Assembly: GCA_000934455.1 (NCBI GenBank)
Contig: KN883053.1
Location: forward strand, 105,733-131,700
Length of the DNA stretch: 25,968 bases
From: Apostichopus parvimensis
Lineage: Eukaryota > Echinodermata > Holothuroidea > Aspidochirotida > Stichopodidae
Reading direction: 5' to 3'
Part shown: piece after piece, positions 1-9,060 of the stretch
How the letters are laid out: each line of letters opens with the position of its first letter
Position numbering within the stretch: the first letter of the stretch is position 1
Notes under the pieces: model-generated
The model's input: only the letters and a program-made list of their open reading frames with translations
Database searches by the model: none
Told to the model about the DNA's origin: nothing
Program-made: the position numbers and the translations under genes

Positions 1-20
1 TATATATATATATATATATA
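1..20. repeat. (TA)n microsatellite at window edge
   Basis: Ten TA repeats open the window, in the intron just downstream of the last visible SULF exon. Confidence 0.9.
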
Positions 21-33
21 TTAGAAAACCTAC

Positions 34-178
34 CTATAACTGGTTGAGACTGTGCTGCTACCTTTCCTGTACTATTCAGTGTGCACTGATTAAAACCGTA
101 ACAGACTTTCAAGAATCTCACTTCTTGACTGAGAACAGTCTTACTGTTGGTCTCAAGCTCCCTGATTGCATTCGTTAG
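34..178 (-). CDS. Sulf: SULF exon, near C-terminus (48 aa); gene continues off the left edge
   Basis: Reads LTNAIRELETNSKTVLSQEV then RFLKVCYGFNQC. It matches vertebrate [32 protein letters not shown], including the CxGxxxC ending. The acceptor is gaaacag (180-179) after a CT-rich tract. The donor is GTTATAG|GTAGGT at 33-32, so at least one further coding exon lies before base 1. After the last cysteine come an NST sequon and a low-complexity Ala/Gln/Ser/Pro stretch not conserved with vertebrates. The exon is 145 nt (48 codons + 1). Confidence 0.93.
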
Positions 179-295
179 CTGTTTCAGAGAAAAGAAAAGA
201 AAAGAAAAAACCCAAAAGTACAGAGTGGAGACACAGAGACGATTGCTCTCTTGATTGCTTTCAAGTGTCTAATAAGCTCAGGATTAATAATTAAC

Positions 296-540
296 AGTTC
301 TTATATAGTGCAACTTACAATAAAGTCTCGCCGCGCCGTACTTAACCTTGGTCATTGGTAACTTGTCGCACCTACACACCAAAGTGTGCACAATTCAAAC
401 AATCTCTCCTGGGACACCACAGTGCACAACAGCCACGTGTCCCCTGGGGGACTTCCCATAGGGTGCAGCCACAAACCGGTGCCCGCAACTATATTTACAA
501 GTCACCTCGCAAGTCCCCATTTATACACCTGGATTAAGAC
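296..540 (-). repeat. Diverged SINE-like fragment
   Basis: Pieces of this stretch line up in order with the better-preserved SINE at 7953-8262. Examples are TATATAG/TATATAC, TGGTCATTGGTAACTTGTC against TGGTCAATAACCTGTC, and ACAAGTCACCTCGCAAGTCC against ACAAGTTACCTCACAGGTAC followed by CCCATTTA and CCTGG. The tRNA-like head is not recognisable, so it is an old or partial copy in the same orientation. Confidence 0.45.
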
Positions 541-663
541 GAGACTATAGATTCATTGCAAGTGACAGCTGCTATTGAGTTATCAGAGATTTATTACAAA
601 ACTTTCCATCTGTTTTTGTGTTAGACTTTGCAGGATTGCAAAAGATACAGAGAAAAATAAAAT

Positions 664-773
664 GTGTAAAAGTAGGTTGGCCTGACGTTTCGATCCTAGC
701 AGGATCATCTCCAAAGGCTAAATGACAAGTAATAGTAACAGCAGGGACAAAAACACGCACAGAATACAGACAG
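664..773. repeat. GATCC hairpin repeat, copy 1
   Basis: About 93% identical over about 107 bp to 8524-8633 (seven or so differences counted by eye). Its core is a nested inverted repeat: GCCT...AGGC at the outside (680-718) and GATCC-TAGCA-GGATC inside, with GTTTC between the stems. Two older tandem copies lie at 14290-14450. The family is not named from sequence alone. Confidence 0.8.
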
Positions 774-819
774 GTTAATGAGCATGGTGAACACAAAGAG
801 ATAGATGTAAGGGGATTAG

Positions 820-1130
820 TAGACAAGGGATGGAGAGAAGAAAGAAAGAAGCCAACAGGGGAAGAGGAGAGGTAGGAGATAAACAGTAGAGGGACACTGC
901 AGAAAAATAAAATAGAGGAAACAAATGCAAGAGAAAGGAAGAACAAATATAAAAAATATAAATTGAGAAATGAAAAAAAAGAAGAACCAGAGGAAGATTT
1001 AAAAAAGAGCAAGATAAAGCAAGGAAAAAAAGAATAATAAAATGGAAAAAAAGCTTTGAAATCAAACAACACAAACAAGAGAGGACAAGAACAAAATCAA
1101 GAAGAAATTGGAAAAAAAAAGAGAGAAAAA
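820..1130. repeat. Purine-biased (A/G-rich) tract
   Basis: The plus strand is dominated by A and G (GAAAGAAAGAAG, AGGGGAAGAGGAGAG and similar) for about 300 bp. The minus-strand translation is therefore Phe/Leu/Ser-rich and open by composition only; it should not be read as a gene. Confidence 0.65.
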
Positions 1131-2417
1131 TATAAGGATCAAAGAATTCTATACTCATGGTGAAATTTCAATTTTTATCTCGAAAAAGTCATTTTCCTCC
1201 ATTTTGAGTCAATTCTCTTGCGTTGATTGGCAGTGAAATAATTTAATAGGTCAGGACATATCAGAAATCTTCTTTTTGATCAAATTTAGCCAATATTGAT
1301 GAACTTTCAAAATGCTATAATTCATCTTAAATTTTTGTCACTAAATTTGGTTGAACCTTGAGTTTACTCAACCTTTTTAGAAAAAAATAAATAGGAAAGG
1401 TACCTAGGATACATTGATTTGAATGATAATTTAATAAAGTCCAACAAACTCATATCATGATAAATTGAAATTAGTTAGATACAAATTGATTCAAAGATTT
1501 AAAATGAAACAAATTTTCTGGAACGATATTTATATCCTGTCATCATTAACCCGCTAATTAATTAAGGAATAACATTTTTTTTTTGGCCACCACACAGATA
1601 TCTTTATTTCATTGATGGGGTATCAAAATTATGTACAAATACATTAAAAAGCTTAGTAAGTAGGCTTTTGCAGTGGCACAATAACCCAATGCACAAATAC
1701 CGCTTTACTGTAACCCTATATAATTGTTTTTCAAAGTATAGTTGAATATACATGCTATTCTGTTACAAATTATTCTGCTTTGTGTTTTTGTTGGAAATTA
1801 CAGAGAAATTTGTTGTTTTGTACAGAATTTGATTTCTGTGAAAAACATTGACTTATCTGCTTTTAAATTCATAAGTGAAATTTAAACTTAAAAAATTAAT
1901 TAATTAATTAATTTAACTCTCATATCAGAGTTTATTATGGACTATTTTATTAACCTTGGAAATGGTTTGATAATTATCCATGGCAACCATTGAGTGGATG
2001 ACATCACCATGGTAACTGACCTGAAAATGTCATTGTTTTTATGAATTATGTACAAATAATTTATTCATATGGAAAACAAAACATTCTCAAAAACCATCTG
2101 TATTATGCCCAAGTCTGGAATTAAAAATGTTAATGACAAAGAAAATGCTACTTTGTATTTTTGAGCTAATAAAAGGCTTCATCAGTGTTTCTGCAACACA
2201 TTGTTTCATTCTAAATGTTAACGAGAAAAACAAAAAAAGGAACCTGAGAATGCAATTTAATTGTGCTACCACGATGGTCATTCCCAATCAGTAATATTTG
2301 TGACGGCACCTCCTGAGGTATGGTACAGCCTTCACTCCACACTATGTGCTATAAGGTGCATTTTGTGCCTTATTGGTTCTATATATTTAATATTTAGGTT
2401 TTTTTTACTATTTGTTT

Positions 2418-2496
2418 TTAGGTTTTACATTTGTAAAGGGCTTGAGCTGCTTTGCTGATTATGCACTATATAAATATTACTTATTATTATTATAAA
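2418..2496 (+). repeat. SINE/LINE-type 3' tail
   Basis: AAAGGGCTTGAGCTGCTTTG ... GCACTATATAAATATTA followed by TTATTATTATTAT. This GGCTTGAG...CACTATATAAAT-(ATT)n ending is the usual 3' tail form of many tRNA-derived SINEs and their partner LINEs. It resembles the tail of the SINE at 7953-8262 and the one at 21826-21870. Confidence 0.55.
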
Positions 2497-2632
2497 AAAC
2501 ATGAATTCCTTCAAAGAGATCTGAAAACTGTAAGGTACTTTTGTAAGTCTAATTTATTATTATTCCCCCTCCCCATTCTCCCCCTCCCCTTCTGCCCCCC
2601 TTCCCCCACCTGTAGTCTTCTCCTATTCTTAC

Positions 2633-2781
2633 CTGGAATGGATCTTTCGATGGCCTCATGTCAAAATATTCTAGAAAACCGGTCACATACTCGCAGTAGA
2701 GGAAGTTGTGTGTGTTGTTAATAGTTCTAATACACCAGTACGAATTATTCTGATTGTTGGTACAGCCACAGACTGGAGCAT
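2633..2781 (-). CDS. Sulf: SULF exon, conserved C-terminal domain (49 aa)
   Basis: Reads (D)[20 protein letters not shown], then [20 protein letters not shown] and MRPSKDPFQ. It is nearly colinear with vertebrate [45 protein letters not shown]. All four cysteines and two N-glycosylation sequons (NNS, NNT) are present. The acceptor is gctcag and the donor is TTCCAG|GTAAGA, both strong; the exon is 149 nt (2 + 49 codons). This is one of the most conserved exons of the gene. Confidence 0.97.
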
Positions 2782-3139
2782 CTGAGCACGAATTAATTAC
2801 AGAAACAAAAGAAGGGTCGTAATTAACGATGTATGCAAAATAATCAACCTGACCTATCATAAATCCCTTTAATTATATAAAATCTAATTAGGGATTAAAA
2901 ATACTGTGGAGTGAACAAGAAGAAAAACAAAAAGAGTGTTTTGTGCTGGAATTGATCAACTTGATAAGCAGTATTCCCCATAAAATAACAGCCCAAGACG
3001 TCTACGGATATGTTTATGAGTATACATAGACATTTAATGTAGGATGAACTTAGGCAGAATTTATATTTCTTATATGTCTAAGTCCAAGAAAAGGAAACAA
3101 ACAAGGAGTTCTTGTATTGTTTATATATATGCTAACTCT

Positions 3140-3140
3140 G

Positions 3141-3185
<45 letters not shown>
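3140..3185. repeat. (GAT/ATG)n trinucleotide microsatellite
   Basis: About 15 uninterrupted TGA/GAT units. They produce a poly-Met run in one plus frame, which is a composition artefact. Confidence 0.95.
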
Positions 3186-3626
3186 CAGCTTCTTATGTTA
3201 ATGTTAGTTCTTTGCTCTATAACTTTCTAAGAACTCCTACAAAAGCACATTTTTTAACTTGAACAATGAACAACAGAGCACCCTTGGAACACATCCCAAT
3301 GCCATTTGTCCTTGACACATTTGCATAAACACAAATTAAAAAACATGTCATTTAAGGTCCTACATGTTTTATCCCATCGCGTTTTGTGTTGCAACTCAGG
3401 GACTGACCTAACTGTCTGTATGTTAGTCTTAGCAATTCAGCCACTTTTATTAACTTTGCCTTAGATCAGCCTTCTCAGAAAACTAAACTGTGGTACACAA
3501 ATACAACCTAGACTATAATGGCAGTGTCCTTTTTTTTTCTTCTCACAATTTACAAGCGGGCAAACTTTCATTCCCCCACAAGATAATTTACAAAAGCCCA
3601 TTTAGGTAGAACTTCAAAAATTTTCA

Positions 3627-3780
3627 TTTTCATTTATTTATTTTTGTTCTATCACAACACAAGTATGACATATGACATAGAAGGAGATAAGAAATAAAAC
3701 TTGTGAAAGGAAGTGTACTAAAAAACCCTATAGGGCTTGTCGGGTAGTGACACTCCCTGAAAAAATACAGAACTTTACAA
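3627..3780 (-). mobile_element. LINE 3' end, antisense, with conserved hairpin
   Basis: Read on the minus strand, this matches the 3' end of the LINE fragment at 13625-13998. CAGGGAGTGTCACTACC, a hairpin, and ACACTTCCTTTCAC align with CAGGGAGTCTCCTACC, hairpin, AGACTTCCTTTCCC. Both end in a tail with AAATAAATGAA. The paired positions of the hairpin have changed together (see findings). No coding remnant was recognised upstream (3780-4080 on this strand), so this copy is truncated or old. Confidence 0.65.
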
Positions 3781-4088
3781 TTAGAAAAGAGAACCAAAAA
3801 ATCAAAACAAACAGAACCACCCCTTCCTCTCCCTTCCCTCCCCCCTTCCCCCAGTTTCATTACGCAGTTCTAGTACATGTTGATGAAGTGCTTTCATCTC
3901 CTGTGTTATGTTATACAATCATTAGCTGTACCTCAACTGGGTACAAACTTTCACTTCAGCTAAACCAGATCAACTCCTCTCCCACCCCTTACTTTACAAC
4001 ATAACAAAATCAATTTTGTGGCTTAAAGTCACCCTTTATGAGATTACAGATGTATGTTTTTTTGTTTTTTTTCCATGATAAAATTTAC

Positions 4089-4226
4089 CATTCCACAGAG
4101 GAGGTGTCTTCCAGTGGGTGTCGTCGTGGTAGAAACAACTCATCCCTGCGTCCTTACATCCCGTCTCTTCTTTCAACTCTTTCTTCTCTTTAGATTTTCT
4201 TCCAGTCTTTCTACTCGGTCTTCTGC
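4089..4226 (-). CDS. Sulf: SULF exon, end of basic linker and start of Cys-rich C-terminal domain (45 aa)
   Basis: Reads RRPSRKTGRKSKEKKELKEE then TGCKDAGMSCFYHDDTHWKT and PPLWN. It is very close to vertebrate RRRKKERKEKRR ... [25 protein letters not shown]. The C-x6-C spacing and the HDDTHWKTPPLWN motif mark the conserved C-terminal domain. The donor AATG|GTAAAT leaves G, which joins AT to make Asp. The phase-matched acceptor is aacacag at 4228-4227. An AG 11 bases upstream (ttatag, exon start 4237) has the better pyrimidine tract but would need a different upstream phase. Confidence 0.9.
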
Positions 4227-5092
4227 CTGTGTTTCTCCTATAACCACAAAAAAAAACAAAAACAATGTTATGGTGACTTCTTTTGTACTTTCATTGACAA
4301 GGAATATATTTAATTAGAACAGAAGAATCAATAGTATGACCAACATTCTTGCCACTTGATAAAAAATCAAACTCTTTACACCTCACATTATCTTCCGAGA
4401 TATATTACACGTCCCAGAACCTGACACGAATTGACTAAAAGAACACTACTCTTAAGTTTTGATTGGAACTTTCAATCTAACCAAACTATACCTATCTCTT
4501 CTGTATGTATGGTTGCAGTATTTCAATCTAACCAAACCGTACCTATCTCTTCCGTATGGTTGCAGTATTTTCAATCTACAAACCAAACCGTACCTATCTC
4601 TTCCGTATTGTTGCAGTGCTATAAATGTAACCAAACCGTTCCTATCTCTTCCGTATGGTTGCAGTAGTTTCAATCTAACCAAACCATTCCTATCTCTTCC
4701 GTATGGTTGCAGTGCTTTCAATCTAACCAAACCATAAATATCTCTTCTGTATGGTTTCAGTATTTTCAATCTAACCAAACCGTACCTATCTCTTCCGTAT
4801 GGCTGCAGTGCTTTCAATCTAACCAAACCGTACCTATCTCTTCCGTATGGCTGCAGTATTTTCAATCTAACCAAACCGTACCTATCTCTTCCGTATGATT
4901 GCAGTACTTTCAATCTAACCAAACCATACCTATCTCTTCCGTATGGTAGCAGCATTTCAATATAAACCTAACCGTACTTATCTCTTCTGCATGGTTGCAA
5001 TACTTTCAATCTAACCAAACCGTACCTATCTCTTCTGTATGGTTGCAAACTTTGACCCAGTGGTTGTTCTTCAGATGGGTCCAACTCCTCAC
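4227..5092 (-). other. SULF intron (866 bp), mostly minisatellite
   Basis: About two thirds of this intron is the 48-bp array at 4462-5046. The remaining 4320-4450 shows nothing recognisable. Confidence 0.75.
4462..5046. repeat. 48-bp minisatellite, 12 units
   Basis: TATCTCTT occurs at 4493, 4544, 4595, 4643, 4691, 4739, 4787, 4835, 4883, 4931, 4979 and 5027. The first two steps are 51 bp (3-bp insertions) and the rest exactly 48 bp. The unit core is TCAATCTAACCAAACCGTAC followed by CTATCTCTTCCGTATGG and a CTGCAGT-like part. Because 48 and 51 are multiples of three, frames on both strands stay open across it. On the minus strand the unit reads LKxLQPYGRDRYGLVR. Confidence 0.97.
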
Positions 5093-5303
5093 AGATGCAA
5101 TTTTTTCTTTTCCCACTTTTCCCACTTCTTGAGAAATTGAGATTTGACCTGGAAGACTCTGGGAATGGTATCAAGTTAGCTCCTTTGGCTTTCTTAAGGT
5201 ATTTGTGGATGTGTTTTAGATCGGTGATGTGACGCCGATAAAGCCTCAAGTGAGCCTTGACGAGCCTCTCCTGGGCTTCGATTACGCTGTCCTCCAGCAG
5301 GAC
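5093..5303 (-). CDS. Sulf: SULF exon, conserved helical segment of the linker; 3' end uncertain
   Basis: Reads VLLEDSVIEAQERLVKAHLR, then LYRRHITDLKHIHKYLKKAKG, a Ser/Arg-rich part and KRKNCIC. It matches the vertebrate helix [39 protein letters not shown] by pattern. The acceptor is ttcccag (5305-5304). Three donors share the right phase: CATCT|GTGAGG (exon end 5093, best intron consensus), CTGG|GTCAAA (end 5057) and CAAA|GTTTGC (end 5051). The latter two would add EELDPSEEQPL and a few residues. The downstream intron opens almost at once into a 48-bp minisatellite, and the same reading frame stays open into it until a TAG at 4968-4970. Confidence 0.85.
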
Positions 5304-5612
5304 CTGGGAAAGACAAAAATGCCGCAAAACTGCTCAATTAAACCCTAGAGGGTTATTCCGGATATAAATATATGCAAATTTATGCATGAAGGATGGATGG
5401 GATGAACGTGAAGCATGATTATATGCATGTTGCAAAAGTTTCCTTCAAAGCAAGCACATTTTTATCCCTCATTCTTAAGAACAGTATTGTTTTCTTCAAA
5501 AAATGTTCTGGATCTAAGATCCATTTTAACGCAAAGGGAACAGAGTTGATAATGAAGGGAGGGGTCAAACATATCGGTCAAATTTTCGATAAAAGAAAGG
5601 AACCATTTTTAC
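5304..5612 (-). other. SULF intron (309 bp)
   Basis: Short AT-rich intron between exons 5093-5303 and 5613-5722. A plus-strand 78-codon frame at 5393-5629 is open but resembles nothing and lacks context. Confidence 0.8.
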
Positions 5613-5722
5613 CTCTTTGCTGCATTTGACTACTTTCTTCTCCACCCAACACATCGGTACTCCACCGACGGCATTCCTCCTAGCCGATGACCGACGAGGA
5701 CGAAAGAGGTTGCCAGATTTGT
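5613..5722 (-). CDS. Sulf: SULF exon, hydrophilic domain with candidate furin-type site (36 aa)
   Basis: Reads KSGNLFRPRRSSARRNAVGG then VPMCWVEKKVVKCSKE. It corresponds to vertebrate [20 protein letters not shown] just before the conserved helix. The two cysteines match. RPRR-S fits the R-x-K/R-R pattern cut by furin-like proteases; vertebrate SULFs are processed in this domain, so cleavage here is plausible (inference). The acceptor is ttggtag and the donor is AAAGAG|GTAAAA; the exon is 110 nt (2 + 36 codons), phase 0 out. Confidence 0.87.
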
Positions 5723-6547
5723 CTACCAAAGAAAATTAATTTAGACGAATAAGTACCGCACCACAATTAGAGTAGTGTTCATCCACTCAAAAGGTTAACC
5801 GTCAGAGAAAAGAGGTAAAAATTACCTAAGGTAAAGCTTGTTTAAGCATGTTATCAGTTACTGTTAAAGTACAGATGGTGTGAAAATAGGGAGGATCGAA
5901 GGTGATATAAACCATTTTTAGAAAATCTCTGGTTAAATGTTGATATTACTCCAAGCGAGCAGATGGAAGGGTGGGGGTTCAGTATGCTAAACTTACTCCT
6001 CTTCTTGCTCAAAATCTAAACGGTCATGATGTGAGACTTTGCAAGTGCCATGATAGGCCAAGATCTCAGCTATCATGTGGTGGGTAGGATGTACCAATTG
6101 AAAACTTCTATCTATGCTTTGGCAGGTCTTGAAAGTGACGAGTTTAGTGTGTAAGTCAATGGAACAATTAATTGTGGTGCAAGACCTTTAAGTTTTTTGA
6201 GTTTAAGCTTCTACCTAAGACTTGAGTCTCGTGATAATTAATCAATGGAAAACAAACAAAATTAAAACAGAAATGGATCTTTAGTTATTCATGTTGCTTC
6301 ATCACCACTGAATGCCCTCACCTCAGATCGATCATCCCGGAACCTTCTCTTCCCCACCGCAAAGTTGCAAGAGAGAACGGCTGATTTTGAATACTTACGG
6401 TCTAGCAGGGCTGTACGCATGTCAAGTAATAATAATTTTTTTCATATTAGATACCTATTTCTTACCACTGTAATGCTTTAGCCACATATTCTTTATATCA
6501 ACATTTAAACTAAGACATCTCCCAATTTTCAAGAGCTATTTCTAAGC

Positions 6548-6571
6548 TTTTTTTTGGGGGGGGGGGGGGGG
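6548..6571. repeat. T8-G16 homopolymer tract
   Basis: Eight T followed by sixteen G. Similar G or C runs recur near 9127-9142, 13316-13327, 15040-15051, 15342-15351, 19834-19845 and 22128-22138. Exact lengths of such runs are error-prone in assemblies. Confidence 0.9.
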
Positions 6572-6916
6572 TTGTTCACAAAGTTGTCTGTCGTATAAGC
6601 CTTGTGCATGGTCAAACAGTTTCATTAGTGAAGGTTCATTTCAAAGTCATAGTGTAAAAAGGAAAAATCTATGAGAAAATATCAAATTCGATGTTTATTT
6701 TTATTTTCAATTATTTAAAAAAAAAAATTTTTTTAAAATTAATCACCAACAATTCCATTGACAATTTACTGATATGCCCTTCAATTGATAAAACAAATAT
6801 TGAAGGGTGTTTTAGTTTGATTGATTGAAATCTTGTTTTAGAATTATACTCTCGGAATCTTTGGCATAAAATATTGTTGCCGATTAAGCTACAGAAAACG
6901 AAAGAAGCTTCATTAA

Positions 6917-7274
6917 AGGCAGTGAAGACTCGCGCACAAAGAAACGTCTGATGCCGGTAATCTGACCTAGTTTCGAATGAGTTGTAACAGAAGTGTAAGA
7001 CACCACCATCGATCCTAGAAAATACACACACAGCTTGCTACCGTCGGTAATTAGACAATAGTGTACAGTCAGTACATACAGCTACGGTCAATACCCACAA
7101 AACAGTGTACATAGCAGCACTGGAAATCTCAGGTCCAGATAAAAGATAACAAGGTATCACGTTTCATTACTGTCTGCATTTTGTAGCGACAAGAAGAAAA
7201 CTTCACTTGCAAGCAACGGAAAGTTAACTTTATTCAGAGGGTGACATGGGGTTTGAGGAGAGTCTTCAATGTAT
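6917..7274 (+). mobile_element. TTAA-flanked MITE, copy A
   Basis: Flanked by TTAA at 6913-6916 and 7275-7278. The ends are inverted: AGGCAGTGAAGACTCGCGC at the left, and at the right (read from the minus strand) ATACATTGAAGACTCTCC. The 358-bp interior is close to identical, in inverse orientation, to 24019-24371. TTAA duplication with a TTAAAGG-like terminus fits the T2-type/TTAA MITE group (family knowledge). There is no coding capacity, so it would have been moved by a transposase encoded elsewhere. It lies in an intron, about 45 bp from the donor of exon 7322-7475. Confidence 0.85.
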
Positions 7275-7321
7275 TTAAGATGAGATGTTAAGGGCATCAG
7301 AGATAACATCTCCTCTCTAAC

Positions 7322-7475
7322 CTCTGCTGCTGCCTCTCTTGGTGTGTCTCCTTCGTTTAGCATCTCGTCTCCTCTCTGTGGAACTTTCTTCATCTTCATC
7401 TTCGCAGTCACACTGATATGCGACACATTTTCTCACTACCCAGGCGCCGGTTTCATCCTTTTCACAATATTTCAC
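7322..7475 (-). CDS. Sulf: SULF exon, hydrophilic domain: Cys motif plus Arg/Lys cluster (51 aa)
   Basis: Reads VKYCEKDETGAWVVRKCVAY, then QCDCEDEDEESS and a run of Arg/Lys (ERRRDAKRRRHTKRGSSR). It matches vertebrate WQCIEDTSGKLRIHKCKGP ... CSCRESGYRASRSQRK. The basic tail is typical of the SULF hydrophilic domain, which binds heparan sulfate and the cell surface (family knowledge). The acceptor is aaccag before GTG (phase 0). The donor is CAGAG|GTTAGA, a modest match, chosen because the leftover G plus AC of the next exon makes Asp. The exon is 154 nt. A TTAA-MITE copy ends about 45 bp downstream of this donor. Confidence 0.88.
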
Positions 7476-7952
7476 CTGGTTATCACAAGAGGAAGTAAAA
7501 CAATAACAGAAAATTAACGATTCATGGACAGTTGAAAGCGTCATTAATAGACAAAACTATTGGTCTCAAAACGTTGATCAGACAGTTTCACATCCCCTCA
7601 CCACACTTTTGAGGGGGGAAGGGGGAAAGGGGCTTAATCCCCAGAATAAATTAAGGATAAAACAAAGTTCAGACCCCCTCCCCCACCCCCCCTCACTGGC
7701 AGGTTGAATATTACACAAACTCCTAGTGTACAATACATATGTGCGGTACAACTTAAAACAGTCGCAAAAATTTGCAACGTTATTTCATCAACTGCAAACT
7801 ATAGCACCAATTTGCATCTAAGCACCCTCCATGTTAGCAAACTTTATCAGAGTGGGGGTACCATTCCTCTCCGGGACGGCATAACATGGCCATCACCTCC
7901 TCCTCCTCAATCTTATCAGCCCCCTCCTCAGTACAAACATGGTAGTCCCCCC

Positions 7953-8262
7953 ATAATAATGATAATATTTGATTTTTATATACCAGCGATAGGTCTCAAA
8001 GCGCTTTACAGACGTTATATTACCCCTGGTCAATAACCTGTCCCAGAGACAATCCCTCCAGTCGGCAGCAGTTATATACTGCGCCCAATGACAAGTTACC
8101 TCACAGGTACCCATTTAACTCCTGGGTGGAGAGAGGCAAGTGAGATAAAGCATCTTGCCCAAGGACACAACGTAATGAACAAGGCAGGAATCGAACCAGC
8201 AATCCTTGGAACTCGAGTTCGACGCCTTAGCCAATTGGCCACCAGGCTCTCGTTATGTGTCC
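7953..8262 (-). mobile_element. tRNA-derived SINE
   Basis: On the minus strand it starts with a tRNA-like head: GTGGCCAATTGGCTAAGGCG (box A region, about 8221-8242) and a perfect box B, GGTTCGATTCC (8188-8198), at about tRNA spacing. This arrangement resembles tRNA-Ser/Leu. The body follows (TGTCCTTGGGCAAGATGCTT, CTCCACCCAGGAGTTAAATG GGTACC), and the 3' end has the AAGCGCTTTGAG ... TATATAAA tail with AT-rich simple repeats. Polymerase III promoter boxes plus a LINE-like tail define a SINE. The gene head is not a functional tRNA: no proper acceptor pairing is visible. Confidence 0.85.
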
Positions 8263-8523
8263 TAGACCCTCTTTAAAAATATCTTTGCTTAAGCATGATC
8301 TTCTCATTGCTATAACTGATTGTTAAATAAAATGATACACATTTTTCGGTTCAAAACCACATCCTCATAATATTCTTCATCACAAAGATATTGAACTTTT
8401 CATAATTTGGTGATACTTTGTGAAATTGCATCTGGCAACAGCTTCAAGGTTTCCAGGATAAATTCACAAGACGAATAGTATAAATAAAGCTTTGTAAGAA
8501 CATTCTACCCTGTTATGTCAGGT

Positions 8524-8633
8524 GTGTAAAAGTAAGTTGGCCTGACGTTTCGATCCTAGCAGGATCTTCTTCGAAGGCTAAATGACAAGTAACAGTAACA
8601 GAAGGGACAAAAACAAGCACAGAATACAACAAG
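8524..8633. repeat. GATCC hairpin repeat, copy 2
   Basis: Near-identical partner of 664-773 in the same orientation. The hairpin core is 8540-8578 (GCCTG...AAGGC outer, GATCC/GGATC inner). The flank AAATGACAAGTAACAGTAAC and GGGACAAAAAC is shared. Confidence 0.8.
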
Positions 8634-8945
8634 GGACTTACACATTCTCCTACACAGGCTCTCTAGTGGATAAGCTGTTTGCTAACAGTTTTATTTTATT
8701 CTGTTATGTCAGGGAATGTTTTGCCAGTCAACAATAGGTAACATTCAAACAACAACATCTCCAGTAAGGGACAAGATATTGAGACAGACTCATCAACCAA
8801 CAGTGTGGAATGTTTTTCTCTTCAACTTCAAAAAGTTTTCATTGTTTGCCAAATTAAGGATTATCCCTTTGACTGTATCTCATGTCACTCCCCTCGGTGT
8901 AAAGAATCCGTCCCCACCCCCCTTGTCTCTTTGGGAGGGTCTCAC

Positions 8946-9060
8946 CTGTCCCTCTTGACATGGATATTGGTAGTCCTCCCCTTTACACATCTCTGTTATA
9001 CTATTTGCTCCTGCCTTCAACTGCCTCTGTATTAACCTCTCAACATCTTCTGGAGATCGG
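8946..9060 (-). CDS. Sulf: SULF exon, hydrophilic domain with paired cysteines (38 aa)
   Basis: Reads RSPEDVERLIQRQLKAGANS then ITEMCKGEDYQYPCQEGQ. It corresponds to the vertebrate region [24 protein letters not shown], with the two cysteines and the C-x3-GQ ending kept. The acceptor is tctggcag after a T-rich tract. The donor is GGACAG|GTGAGA; the exon is 115 nt (1 + 38 codons) and ends in phase 0. The preceding exon's AG plus C gives Ser. Confidence 0.9.

Larger units (their letters stand above)
179..2632 (-). other. SULF intron (2454 bp) between exons 34-178 and 2633-2781
   Basis: Holds a diverged SINE-like block (about 296-540), one copy of the GATCC hairpin repeat (664-773), a strongly purine-biased tract (about 820-1130) and a SINE/LINE-type tail (about 2418-2496). 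Between about 1150 and 2250 I see only AT-rich DNA with a short (TTAA)n run near 1893-1912 and no coding signal. Confidence 0.8.
2782..4088 (-). other. SULF intron (1307 bp) between exons 2633-2781 and 4089-4226
   Basis: Contains the (GAT)n tract at 3140-3185 and an antisense LINE 3' end around 3627-3780. 3190-3620 holds nothing I recognise. 3820-3860 is a C-rich run. Confidence 0.8.
5723..7321 (-). other. SULF intron (1599 bp)
   Basis: Contains a T8G16 homopolymer (6548-6571) and the TTAA-MITE at 6917-7274. From 5730 to 6540 I see ordinary intron sequence with no recognisable element. Confidence 0.8.
7476..8945 (-). other. SULF intron (1470 bp)
   Basis: Contains G/C-rich homopolymer stretches (7608-7692), the tRNA-derived SINE (7953-8262) and hairpin repeat copy 2 (8524-8633). 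The rest (8270-8515, 8640-8940) has no recognised feature. Confidence 0.8.

Noticed and set aside
572..1158. Phe/Leu/Ser-rich minus-strand frames of 168 and 127 codons
   Set aside because: The opposite strand is purine-biased simple sequence. Two overlapping frames are open at once and neither resembles a protein family.
3044..3262. Plus-strand frame with a poly-Met run
   Set aside because: Caused by the (GAT)n microsatellite.
4452..4955. Long minus-strand open frame of 167 codons (and plus-strand frames) in the 48-bp array
   Set aside because: Openness follows from the unit length being a multiple of three; both strands are open and there is no start context. Kept only as a finding about frame continuity with the SULF exon.
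8188..8242. Possible functional tRNA gene on the minus strand
   Set aside because: Box A and B are present, but acceptor-stem pairing is not seen and the sequence runs on into a SINE body.
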